Shown piece after piece: positions 46,948 through 54,914 of a DNA stretch of 64,000 bases. The notes under the pieces were generated by a model. It was given only the letters and a program-made list of their open reading frames with translations. It had not been told where the DNA came from and did no database searches. The DNA is from Cellulophaga sp. BC115SP. GTDB taxonomy: Bacteria; Bacteroidota; Bacteroidia; Cytophagales; Spirosomataceae. Both the position numbers and the translations under genes were made by a program. Within the stretch, counting starts at the first letter, position 1; every line of letters starts with the position of its first letter. The stretch covers positions 62,001 to 126,000 of the forward strand of contig NZ_JAAALB010000007.1 in the NCBI RefSeq assembly GCF_009905545.1. Reading direction: 5' to 3'.

Positions 46948-48458
46948 TACTTCAATAGCTTTTCAAACGTTGCTTCCAATTCCTTACTCTCAGCACTTGG
47001 GGCGTTGGCAAAGGCTAAAACTCCCTTTTTATCAAAAATCATATATCTGGGAATAGCACTTACATTTTGCTTTTTCAGAAAATTGGAAGTTTTGGTATTA
47101 ATGACCAAGTAGCTTTCGGCATAATTACTTAAACCCTCAGCATTCATTGCTTTTATCCAAGGTTGGGGAGAATTGTCTATGGATAAATAGGCAAAAATTA
47201 CTTCTTTGTTTTTATCTTTTATTTTTACAGAGGCAGGTAAAGCTTTGCGACAAGGAGCACACCAACTTGCCCAAAAATCAACATAAATCAATTTCCCTAC
47301 ATGGCGTTTTTTTAGATCATCAAAACTTAATTGTTTTTTATCTGACGACATCAAAACTAAGGAATTGGTCTCATTTCTTTTATCATTAAACTTTAGTGTG
47401 TGATTACTTCTAATGTAGTTGACATAGGTTGTATCTGTAACGTCTTTTTCAAAAAGAGAGAAATAGGCTAAAAAATCTTTACTGGAAAATGAATTGGCTA
47501 TACGATTTACTTCACGGGCAAGTAAATAATTTCTATCATCCACTCCTAAAAAAGAAATCCCTTTTATCATTTGGTAGGCTTCTTTATAATCTTTGTTTAC
47601 GCCATCTTTCAAGTCTCTTGGAGTTGTTTTACTCAACCAAAAAGTATCAAAGCCACTTTCTAAAAAGGATTTGTAATTAAGGTCTTTTATGATTTTATCA
47701 TTACTCTGAGTTAGTATTTTCTCAAATCCACCTAATTGTAATTGTTTATCTGCAAGGTAGAGTTTTTGTTTAGTAAAAAAGTTTCGGTTTTTATAATACC
47801 CAAAAGCATCTTCGGATATTAATTTTTGTGAAAGTAGAGAATCTAAAAAAATGCTCTCTTCAGTAACTAAATCAAGAGATAGTTTTAAGTTTACTTTTTT
47901 GATATTAATCACTTCATTGCTGACTTCTTTTACAAAATCTTTGTGGGGAAGTTTTGAAATGTTAAGAGCGAATAATGGTTCAAAGTACTTATCAATAGGT
48001 GAAATAATTTCACGGTGAAACCTTTTTTTTATAAGACTATCATACTGTACATCATATTTTAGCACAGTTCGATTTAATATTTTTAGTGATGGACAATCAC
48101 CCTTATATTCAAAAACTGCTATATCTCCTTTTCTAAGTAAATAATCATTTTTAGTAATGGAGTTGAATCTATGAGTAACAACAATATAATCGGCAACCAC
48201 CTTAATTCTTACAGTATCCATCTTTTTTTCTGTATTCACAGGTATAAAAACAGACTTCTTAGAATCATAATATGAAACTCTGGGAGAATCGTCTGTATAT
48301 GTTTGTCCGCTGCCAAAGATAAAATGGGTTTCTTTTGAGGGATAGCCTTTAAAAATGATTAGCACTTCATTACTTTTTTCGGAGTGATTGCAACCCAGTA
48401 ATCCAATATTTAATAAATATATTAAGATAAGCGTCGAAACAATAAAGCTATATCGCAT
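46947..48458 (-). CDS. TlpA-like thioredoxin lipoprotein C, downstream of peptide 1
   Basis: A 503-residue lipoprotein (lipobox IGLLGC, Cys23). The N-terminal domain is unlike those of A and F in sequence but similar in length; the thioredoxin domain has YVDFWASWCAPC (Cys400, Cys403) and AIPRYMI. It starts 98 nt after the peptide 1 gene, with a strong hairpin between them. The pairing of a peptide with a dedicated TlpA lipoprotein recurs in the locus. A cognate role such as folding aid or self-protection is inferred. Confidence 0.88.
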   Translation of the reverse strand: MRYSFIVSTLILIYLLNIGLLGCNHSEKSNEVLIIFKGYPSKETHFIFGSGQTYTDDSPRVSYYDSKKSVFIPVNTEKKMDTVRIKVVADYIVVTHRFNSITKNDYLLRKGDIAVFEYKGDCPSLKILNRTVLKYDVQYDSLIKKRFHREIISPIDKYFEPLFALNISKLPHKDFVKEVSNEVINIKKVNLKLSLDLVTEESIFLDSLLSQKLISEDAFGYYKNRNFFTKQKLYLADKQLQLGGFEKILTQSNDKIIKDLNYKSFLESGFDTFWLSKTTPRDLKDGVNKDYKEAYQMIKGISFLGVDDRNYLLAREVNRIANSFSSKDFLAYFSLFEKDVTDTTYVNYIRSNHTLKFNDKRNETNSLVLMSSDKKQLSFDDLKKRHVGKLIYVDFWASWCAPCRKALPASVKIKDKNKEVIFAYLSIDNSPQPWIKAMNAEGLSNYAESYLVINTKTSNFLKKQNVSAIPRYMIFDKKGVLAFANAPSAESKELEATFEKLLK

Positions 48459-48494
48459 TTTTATTTAATTAAAATTGTGCATGACTTAATTATT

Positions 48495-48535
48495 ATATGA
48501 GCAGTTAATGTTATCAAAACACTAACTGCTCATAT
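48495..48535. terminator. Hairpin between peptide 1 and TlpA-like gene C
   Basis: ATATGAGCAGTTAATGTT and its near-complement (17 of 18 pairs plus a G-U) flank a 5-nt loop. On the - strand the sequence after it is AT-rich but not a run of T. It may act as an attenuator or as a stabilising 3' end that lets the peptide be made in excess over downstream genes. Confidence 0.55.
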
Positions 48536-48556
48536 CAAGTAGGAGAAGGGGAATTA

Positions 48557-48760
48557 TTATGTCCAAGATGCTGTACTACAGCCAGTACAACACCAATGTG
48601 TACCCCACATTCCTGCTAATCTTTTTGCTTCACTCTTAGTATAGCCTCCAACAGCCTTACCGCTTACTTTGGTTTGAACCATACAAGTACCACCTCCATT
48701 AATTAATTTCATCTCTGTCCTTGACAAAGCTGAACCAGAAAAATTTACTAAACTTTTCAT
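48557..48760 (-). CDS. GG-leader cysteine-rich peptide 1 (putative bacteriocin precursor)
   Basis: A 67-residue precursor. Its 23-residue leader (MKSLVNF, SALSRTEMK, ending INGG) is nearly identical to those of two other peptides in the locus and ends in the double glycine cut by C39 peptidases. The 44-residue core has four cysteines (26, 57, 58, 61) in a frame shared with peptide 2: one Cys near the N-terminus, a TKSEA helix-like segment and WCCTGC near the end. No radical SAM or lanthionine enzyme is nearby; the VKOR-thioredoxin oxidase suggests disulfides. Function unknown; an antibacterial or signalling peptide is inferred. Confidence 0.85.
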   Translation of the reverse strand: MKSLVNFSGSALSRTEMKLINGGGTCMVQTKVSGKAVGGYTKSEAKRLAGMWGTHWCCTGCSTASWT

Positions 48761-48930
48761 TGTTCTTGTTTTTTAAGGTTAAAAATAAATCTATTGTTGA
48801 TTTGCAAATCCTATTGTTGAGTAATGCTTGATGATTTTCTCTACATCACGAGGCAAATAAATTTTTGGTATTTCACAATTGTTTAAAAAAGTAGTTGGTG
48901 CTTCACTTATTCCTGCTAATTCAAGCCAAC
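48692..48930 (-). repeat. Repeat block copy 1: VKOR-gene tail plus GG-leader start
   Basis: 48791-48930 repeats the last 140 bases of the VKOR-thioredoxin gene (54775-54914) with only three differences by eye, including its TAG stop. The short gap and the leader coding part of peptide 1 (to 48692) are also shared. The VKOR piece has no start and is not a gene. Confidence 0.85.
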
Positions 48931-48958
48931 TACGACAATCTAATTTGGTATATACACC

Positions 48959-50428
48959 TTATTTTTCTTTAAGTAATTCATCAAAAACCTTTATCAGTCG
49001 AGGGTCGGAAGGACGTGGGGCATTTTGATTAATCACTACCCCTTTAGCATCAATAATCATGTACCTAGGAATAGAGATAACCTTATATTTTTGAATTAAT
49101 GTATTGTTTTTAGGATTGGTTATTAAGAAGTTTTTCTTCAAAGGTAGAGTAAGTTGATTTATCGCCGTTTTCCATTGAGTAGCATTTTGATCAGTGGAAA
49201 GGTATATGAAGTTTATATCCTTTTCATACTTTTCTTGTAACTTTTTAGAATGCGGTACTTCGACTCTACAAGGGCCACACCATGATGCCCAGAAGTCAAC
49301 ATAGGTAAGTTTATTTTCCTTTAGTAATTCACTCAATGACTGCTTTTGATTTTGTACAGATAACACTTCATCACGGTTATTGATTGGAGTAAAAAAGAAT
49401 GCATATTTATCACGGACTATATTTTTAGCTGTACTATCTTGAGTATTGGTAAGAAAAGAATCGTAGTATCTTTTACTAATATTTCTCGAAAAAGACTTGA
49501 AAATCCTGTCTAATTCTCGCATTAAAAGAAAGTTTTTATGTCTTGTTAGAAATAGGTCACTCTGGTTTATTTTATCATATATTTCAGCGTAGTCTCTATT
49601 AGTAAGATCATTAAATGGAATTTCTTTAGCTTTTTCGACAATAAATTTATCGGTAATACATTCAGCTAATTTGTAATGGTATTTGTCGGGGTACAGAAGC
49701 GTATTAGGGTAGGAGTTTAGTAATATTCTGGCAGAATCAAAGTTTATTTTAGATTCCAAGATATTTAGTGAAAGCAAGAAGGTCTTAAATTTTGTTTTAT
49801 TAAAACTAGCCGTATTGGAGGAAATTAAGGCATTTTGCTCTAAAGAATCTACTATTTGAGTAGCCGATTTTATACAAACGGCAATTTCCTCAAATGCTTG
49901 TTTTTTTACGAGATACTTTTTTTTAGGAGTCTTCAATGCCTCCTCAATAGACATAAAATGTAGTGGATTGTAGTATTTTTTAACTAAAATTAATGGGGTT
50001 TTCTGTCTGTGATATAATATTTCATCTACCTTAAATTCTAAAGGCTGAGTTGTTCTGTTGGTAACATTTATCGCTATTTGCTCATTATTTAAAGATAGAA
50101 TAACCTTATCTCCATTTTTAACAACTACTTCAACTTCACTTTGTAAGGTTCTACAATTGAGTATATAGAAATCGTCTTCAGTAGAGAATAATAAGGTTGT
50201 GATTGTATCTTTTAATGACTGTTTGTTGAGTATTTCAATCCCATTAGGATGATGACTATCATACACAGTTACATACGGAAATAAATACCAAAAATTATTG
50301 TACTTATCAATATTACGTTTTGTTTGTTTATCCATTGTCACGACTATAGAATCAGGTTTTTGAGTCTGTGAAATAGATGAAAAACAGATGGTTATGAAAA
50401 GTAATAGGAAGATGAGATTGACTTTCAT
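48959..50428 (-). CDS. TlpA-like thioredoxin protein D
   Basis: A 489-residue secreted protein (signal MKVNLIFLLLFITICFSSIS, no lipobox). The thioredoxin domain has YVDFWASWCGPC (Cys384, Cys387; CGPC is the classical reducing thioredoxin pair) and SIPRYMI, and it ends PRPSDPRLIKVFDELLKEK as in E and F. It lies between TlpA-like gene E and repeat block 1 and is not directly next to a peptide gene, so it may have lost its partner or come from a separate duplication. Confidence 0.88.
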   Translation of the reverse strand: MKVNLIFLLLFITICFSSISQTQKPDSIVVTMDKQTKRNIDKYNNFWYLFPYVTVYDSHHPNGIEILNKQSLKDTITTLLFSTEDDFYILNCRTLQSEVEVVVKNGDKVILSLNNEQIAINVTNRTTQPLEFKVDEILYHRQKTPLILVKKYYNPLHFMSIEEALKTPKKKYLVKKQAFEEIAVCIKSATQIVDSLEQNALISSNTASFNKTKFKTFLLSLNILESKINFDSARILLNSYPNTLLYPDKYHYKLAECITDKFIVEKAKEIPFNDLTNRDYAEIYDKINQSDLFLTRHKNFLLMRELDRIFKSFSRNISKRYYDSFLTNTQDSTAKNIVRDKYAFFFTPINNRDEVLSVQNQKQSLSELLKENKLTYVDFWASWCGPCRVEVPHSKKLQEKYEKDINFIYLSTDQNATQWKTAINQLTLPLKKNFLITNPKNNTLIQKYKVISIPRYMIIDAKGVVINQNAPRPSDPRLIKVFDELLKEK

Positions 50429-50581
50429 TCTGGATTGTTTTGAGGTTTAGACTATATTGATTGTTGGATAATACTTGTTAACTGGTAAACTGTGAATTGA
50501 TAAATGTTGCGATTTTTCCAAGAGAGAGCTCCACTCACAGAAATTCATTCAATTCTACATAAGTGTATTGCTATTCGTTCA

Positions 50582-52039
50582 TTACTTTTCTTTGAGTAAT
50601 TCATCAAAAACTGTCTTAAGTTTAGCATCCGAAGGACGTGGAGCGTCAGCATTTAAGACTTTACCATATTGGTCAATAATCATATATCTGGGAATACTTG
50701 TGATATTAAACTGCGATAATATGGCAGAGTTTTTAGATGAACCTATCAAATAATGGCTTTCCTTTGACATATTTCGGGCAAGTATGGAGTTTTCCCAATG
50801 TTTGTAGTTTTCATCTTGAGAGAGATAAATAAAGTTAATGTTGGGATATTTTTTCTGAACCTCATGCGAATATTTCATTTCTTCAATACATGGTTTGCAC
50901 CAGCTTGCCCAAAAATCTAAATAGGTGATTTTCCCAGCATTTTTTTCCAGAAACTGTTTCCAAGTAAGCGTTTTTTTGTCTGAAAAATGAATAACAGTCG
51001 AACTGTCTAATGATTTATTTCCACTCGAATTTAAAGTATTCGCCATGAATTGATATTGCTCTTTTAGATTATTTTTCAATACAATATTTTCTGCATCTTT
51101 TTGGAAATAAGTATAAAGCGTAGAGATATGTTTAGAAGTATTGAGAATACAAAAATCAACGAATCGATATAAAATGATGTCTCGTGTTTTGCCTGAGTAT
51201 TTGGTTTTAAGGTTTTGATAGAAGTCTATTTCAGATTTGTCTGATTGCAACAAAGATTCTAACAAAAGGACAGAATACCCATAAATTGGAATTTCGCTGG
51301 CACTATCATCAATTTTAAAATCAGCAAGAAAACGAGCTACTTGAGCATCCTTAACGATAGCTTTATTTTTTAGGAGATTTTCTTGGTAGAGAGCCAAGAA
51401 ATCAGAATATTGTTTGTAGTAAAATTCTTTGCTGATGAAATCTTTGAAAGATGCACTTGAATGATTGACTTTAAAGAATTGATTGGCAAACGCTATACGA
51501 TTTTGATAAGCTTCTTTGATTTTTTGTAGTCTTACCGCTGGTTTATCATCACGGAAGGGTGTTGGCACATACCAGCCTTCATAGTTTCCAAATTGTTCTC
51601 TGAACTGAGGGAAAAATGAAAGCTCTTTACTTCTTTGCTCAGATTTGCCAGAAATGCTGGTGATTGATTGAGGCTTTTCAAGAAATACGGTATCGTTTGG
51701 ATATAACAAAAAAGTATGTTGTACAACCTGAATATTTTTACCGCTTCTAATCATATCAGAACTATTGAGTTTAACGGGAATATTACTTTTTATAAAGATG
51801 GTATCGTGGGCTGAGGTAGCTTCATAAGGTTGAGTAGCGGCATCAAGCAAAGAAGACCAATCAAAAAAGATTTCCTTCTGCAAAGGGTTTTTGACAATAA
51901 TTGTGATGTTTTGAGATAGCTCTGTTGATTTTGAATCTGAAACTGCACTATTATTTTTTTCATTATTACATGAAAAGAAAATGATACCTAAAATGACGAG
52001 AAAGCAATATTTCATATTTGTGAAGTTTATAGTGAGCAT
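50582..52039 (-). CDS. TlpA-like thioredoxin lipoprotein E, downstream of peptide 2
   Basis: The 485-residue frame probably starts at the internal ATG at 52015, giving 477 residues with a clean lipoprotein signal (MKYCFLVILGIIFFSC). The thioredoxin domain has YLDFWASWCKPC (Cys381 and Cys384 in the longer numbering) and SIPRYMI. It begins within 70 nt of the end of the peptide 2 gene. A broken copy lies at 46679-46947, nearly identical at the 5' end, which shows recent duplication. Confidence 0.88.
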   Translation of the reverse strand: MLTINFTNMKYCFLVILGIIFFSCNNEKNNSAVSDSKSTELSQNITIIVKNPLQKEIFFDWSSLLDAATQPYEATSAHDTIFIKSNIPVKLNSSDMIRSGKNIQVVQHTFLLYPNDTVFLEKPQSITSISGKSEQRSKELSFFPQFREQFGNYEGWYVPTPFRDDKPAVRLQKIKEAYQNRIAFANQFFKVNHSSASFKDFISKEFYYKQYSDFLALYQENLLKNKAIVKDAQVARFLADFKIDDSASEIPIYGYSVLLLESLLQSDKSEIDFYQNLKTKYSGKTRDIILYRFVDFCILNTSKHISTLYTYFQKDAENIVLKNNLKEQYQFMANTLNSSGNKSLDSSTVIHFSDKKTLTWKQFLEKNAGKITYLDFWASWCKPCIEEMKYSHEVQKKYPNINFIYLSQDENYKHWENSILARNMSKESHYLIGSSKNSAILSQFNITSIPRYMIIDQYGKVLNADAPRPSDAKLKTVFDELLKEK

Positions 52040-52081
52040 AGGGATAAATACGTATTATCTCTATATTGTAATCAACTTGGC

Positions 52082-52297
52082 TTATGCACAACTAGTACAG
52101 CACCATCCATAACCTGCACCGCCTTGCTTCGCCCATTGAATAGCTTCTGCTTTCGTGAAAATACTTGGACTTTGCTGTCTTATTCCCGCACCTTTAGCGC
52201 CACCTGACCAGTGGACTACTGCACATGCTCCACCTTTTACATTTTTCATCTCTGTCCTTGACAAAGCTGAATCAGTGAAATTCACTAAACTTTTCAT
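52082..52297 (-). CDS. GG-leader cysteine-rich peptide 2 (putative bacteriocin precursor)
   Basis: A 71-residue precursor with the common leader (MKSLVNF, SALSRTEMK, ending VKGG at residue 23). The 48-residue core is glycine- and alanine-rich and has cysteines at 25, 66, 67 and 70. It shares with peptide 1 an early cysteine, FTKAEA against YTKSEA, and WCCTSC against WCCTGC at the end, so the two are members of one peptide family. TlpA-like gene E follows, and a partial VKOR-gene tail precedes it. Confidence 0.85.
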   Translation of the reverse strand: MKSLVNFTDSALSRTEMKNVKGGACAVVHWSGGAKGAGIRQQSPSIFTKAEAIQWAKQGGAGYGWCCTSCA

Positions 52298-52408
52298 TGT
52301 TTTTTAAGGTTAAAAATAAATCTATTGTTGATTTGCAAATCCTATTGTTGAGTAATGCTTGATGATTTTCTCTACATCACGAGCCAAATATTTTTTTGGT
52401 ATTTCATG
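52229..52408 (-). repeat. Repeat block copy 2: shortened VKOR-gene tail plus GG-leader start
   Basis: 52322-52408 repeats the last ~87 bases of the VKOR-thioredoxin gene with a few differences, then diverges. The gap and the leader codons of peptide 2 are shared with the other two blocks. It is shorter than copy 1, which suggests an older or independently trimmed duplication. Confidence 0.8.
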
Positions 52409-52488
52409 GTTATTCAAAGAGCAAAAACCGCACTTAAATCCTTTTATTTAAGCCTGTAACTTTAATCTAATTGTTCATCATGTTTTTG

Positions 52489-53901
52489 CTATTTTTCTTT
52501 TAGTAACTCATCAAAAATCTCTTTTAACTTAGGGTCAGATGGGCGTAAAGCATCGGCATTTATCACTTTACCATCTTTGCCGATAATCATATATCTTGGT
52601 ATAGACTCAATCTTAAATTTCTTGGCTAATTCTGATTCATTTCCTTTTGGAAGCAGATAATTTTCATCTTCTCCTAAACCAATTTGTCTAATTGCTTTTT
52701 TCCAAGCAGAAGGATTCTCGTCTATTGATATATAAATAAAATTTATACCTTTTTTTGAAAAAGCTAATCTCATTTTTTTAGATGCTGGCATTTCTGCTCT
52801 GCAAGGGGCACACCATGAAGCCCAAAAATCAACAAATGAGATTTTCCCTTTTATTACTTTATTTAGAGGAATTACCTCATTATTGATATTAACAAGCTCA
52901 TCTATTTTCAAATTAGTATTATTAAGTATTATTCTTTCCTTTATATAATCCTTAAACTCATCTGTTTTGCATATACTCAAAAATGTGTTTGTCATTTGAG
53001 TTTTTTCTTGCTGAGATACTTTAAATCCATAATTCCTATCATCTGTTTTTTGTAGCAAGTCAAACATTAGCCAATCTCGAATTTTACCTTCAAAATGCTT
53101 AACAGAAATACTCATTAAATTAGGTAATGTATTAAAATCAGATTTATACTTTAAGTATGATATAAGTAAACGATGAAACGATAAATATGATTGAAAATGA
53201 GGAATAAGTAAATCGGCATCTTTTATGTCTTCATTATTGACTTCTGCCGCAAAGGCTTTGATAACATCAGGACTTAATTTATTGTACTGACTAAAATTGA
53301 GCTTTGAAGATAATTTTTCATAAATAAGTGCACGCCTCCATACATTTATAACCATACTATCTAACTTATGTAATTGTGTATATTCATTTAAAAAGGCAAC
53401 TTTTTTATTATACAAGTTGTCATGATATAAGTTTCTTTTTTTAAACTCATCATCATTTTTAATATTACTAAACTTGAAAATTCTATCGAAAGAGTCCTGT
53501 TCGGATTTTATAGGGTCGATAGCTTTTCGAATCACTAAATCAACATTCAATAAATAGTCGAGATTAGGGTTCTGTGTTTCAATAAAAAAATATCCCTCAG
53601 AATCTTTTTTAAACTCAATTCTTTTTATACTGTCTGGGACAAAAAAGCTTAATTGGTGTTTCCAATGAATATCGGTTATAAATACGCCTCTTGGAACTTT
53701 TGTAATACCTCTATTTATATCATAACGATTACCAAATAAGTCATTAAACCCCAATACCACGTCATTGTCATATTGGGTATTTAAAATTACGATAAGCGAA
53801 TCTTTTGATATATTCTTTCTCACTAGACTTCTTTCATCTAGTTTATTTTGACCGCATGAAATAGTTAGAAAGATAAAAGATATCAAATAAATTATTTTCA
53901 T
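52489..53901 (-). CDS. TlpA-like thioredoxin lipoprotein F
   Basis: A 470-residue lipoprotein (lipobox LTISC, Cys16). The thioredoxin domain has FVDFWASWCAPC (Cys364, Cys367) and SIPRYMI. It resembles protein A in the CAPCRAEMPASK stretch and is the closest relative of the 38011-38225 stump. It follows the second TonB-C gene by 118 nt, in the same order as TonB-C and stump at the other end of the locus. Confidence 0.88.
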   Translation of the reverse strand: MKIIYLISFIFLTISCGQNKLDERSLVRKNISKDSLIVILNTQYDNDVVLGFNDLFGNRYDINRGITKVPRGVFITDIHWKHQLSFFVPDSIKRIEFKKDSEGYFFIETQNPNLDYLLNVDLVIRKAIDPIKSEQDSFDRIFKFSNIKNDDEFKKRNLYHDNLYNKKVAFLNEYTQLHKLDSMVINVWRRALIYEKLSSKLNFSQYNKLSPDVIKAFAAEVNNEDIKDADLLIPHFQSYLSFHRLLISYLKYKSDFNTLPNLMSISVKHFEGKIRDWLMFDLLQKTDDRNYGFKVSQQEKTQMTNTFLSICKTDEFKDYIKERIILNNTNLKIDELVNINNEVIPLNKVIKGKISFVDFWASWCAPCRAEMPASKKMRLAFSKKGINFIYISIDENPSAWKKAIRQIGLGEDENYLLPKGNESELAKKFKIESIPRYMIIGKDGKVINADALRPSDPKLKEIFDELLKEK

Positions 53902-54019
53902 ATTATAGTTTGATCACGGTTTATTTTCTATACAGTAAATCCGTACCTCAATTATCAGATTATATGTTTCATTTCGTTCAATATAGTAACAAAAATAGGA
54001 ATCATTAATAAACAATTAT

Positions 54020-54469
54020 CTAAGGAAAGTTAAATGCTAAAATAGTTTTATACCTTAATTTTCTACCGTCTTGAGTTGCAGGAATCCATCTTGGAGATGA
54101 ATATAGAGTATTTTTTATACTATTTTCTAACTCTGGATTATTGTGCGTTATCATTTCTACTTCGGAAATACATCCATTTTTTTCTATAATGACCCAACAC
54201 AAAATCTTAGTTTTGTTTTTAACAAATTTTGTAACATTTCTTAATGAAACTCTTTTGATATAGGAATCAAGTGAGTCTTTACCTCCAATAAATACTGCGG
54301 GGTACTCAGTAAACATATATGCTATTGTATCTGGATTTTTGTTTTGATAAGACTCCATAATTGATTTGACATCTATTACTGTAATGGTATCTCCTCTTTG
54401 TGAAAAAGCACTATTGGTAAAAAATATAGCCAAAATTGTAACCATAAAAAGTACAAATAAGGTTTTCAT
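54020..54469 (-). CDS. Secreted TonB C-terminal-domain protein 2
   Basis: A 149-residue protein beginning at the ATG at 54469, where a signal peptide starts (MKTLFVLFMVTILAIFF..AFSQ); a longer frame would run back through the peptide 3 gene. The mature part is a TonB-C-like domain with YPAVFIGGKDSLDSYIKRV, IIEKNGCISEVEMI and RWIPATQDGRKLRYKT, matching the paralog at 38271-38717. It starts 4 nt after the peptide 3 stop, so the two are probably translationally coupled. The role is unknown. Confidence 0.82.
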   Translation of the reverse strand: MKTLFVLFMVTILAIFFTNSAFSQRGDTITVIDVKSIMESYQNKNPDTIAYMFTEYPAVFIGGKDSLDSYIKRVSLRNVTKFVKNKTKILCWVIIEKNGCISEVEMITHNNPELENSIKNTLYSSPRWIPATQDGRKLRYKTILAFNFP

Positions 54470-54473
54470 AATT

Positions 54474-54743
54474 TTAATGTTTTGTTTTAAATTGATATCC
54501 TCCAACCGTTCCTCCAGGGGCAGTATAACAGCCATAAACTTTTACATGAGAAGCCCCGACAAATTGATTCCTGTAGCCAGTATCACATTTGCCCACAGAA
54601 TTCATACTACAAGCTCCAAGTCCTACTATATGTAAATTATCATACCATACAGAATAACTACAATATATTACATCACCACCTATTACATTTTTCATCTCTG
54701 CCCTTGACAAAGCTGAATCAGCGAAATTCACTAAACTTTTCAT
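54474..54743 (-). CDS. GG-leader cysteine-rich peptide 3 (putative bacteriocin precursor)
   Basis: An 89-residue precursor with the common leader (MKSLVNF, SALSRAEMK, ending VIGG at residue 23). The 66-residue core is unlike those of peptides 1 and 2: it is tyrosine- and glycine-rich with evenly spread cysteines at 28, 45, 53 and 72. The same leader on an unrelated core is what a leader-directed export and maturation system would tolerate. It starts 31 nt after the intact VKOR-thioredoxin gene and ends 4 nt before a TonB-C gene. Confidence 0.85.
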   Translation of the reverse strand: MKSLVNFADSALSRAEMKNVIGGDVIYCSYSVWYDNLHIVGLGACSMNSVGKCDTGYRNQFVGASHVKVYGCYTAPGGTVGGYQFKTKH

Positions 54744-54914
54744 TGTTTTTGTTTTTTAAGGTTAAAAAATAAATCTATTGTTGATTTGCAAATCCTGTTG
54801 TTGAGTAATGCTTGATGATTTTCTCTACATCACGAGCCAAATAAATTTTTGGTATTTCACAATTGTTCAAAAAAGTAGTTGGTGCTTCACTTATTCCTGC
54901 TAATTCAAGCCAAC
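54675..54914 (-). repeat. Repeat block, parental copy: VKOR-gene tail plus GG-leader start
   Basis: 54775-54914 is the true 3' end of the VKOR-thioredoxin gene and 54675-54743 the leader of peptide 3. This is the source arrangement for the copies at 48692-48930 and 52229-52408. Confidence 0.8.

Noticed and set aside
48791-48930. Small gene before peptide 1
   Set aside because: The frame is the last 46 codons of the VKOR gene without a start; it is a duplicated tail.
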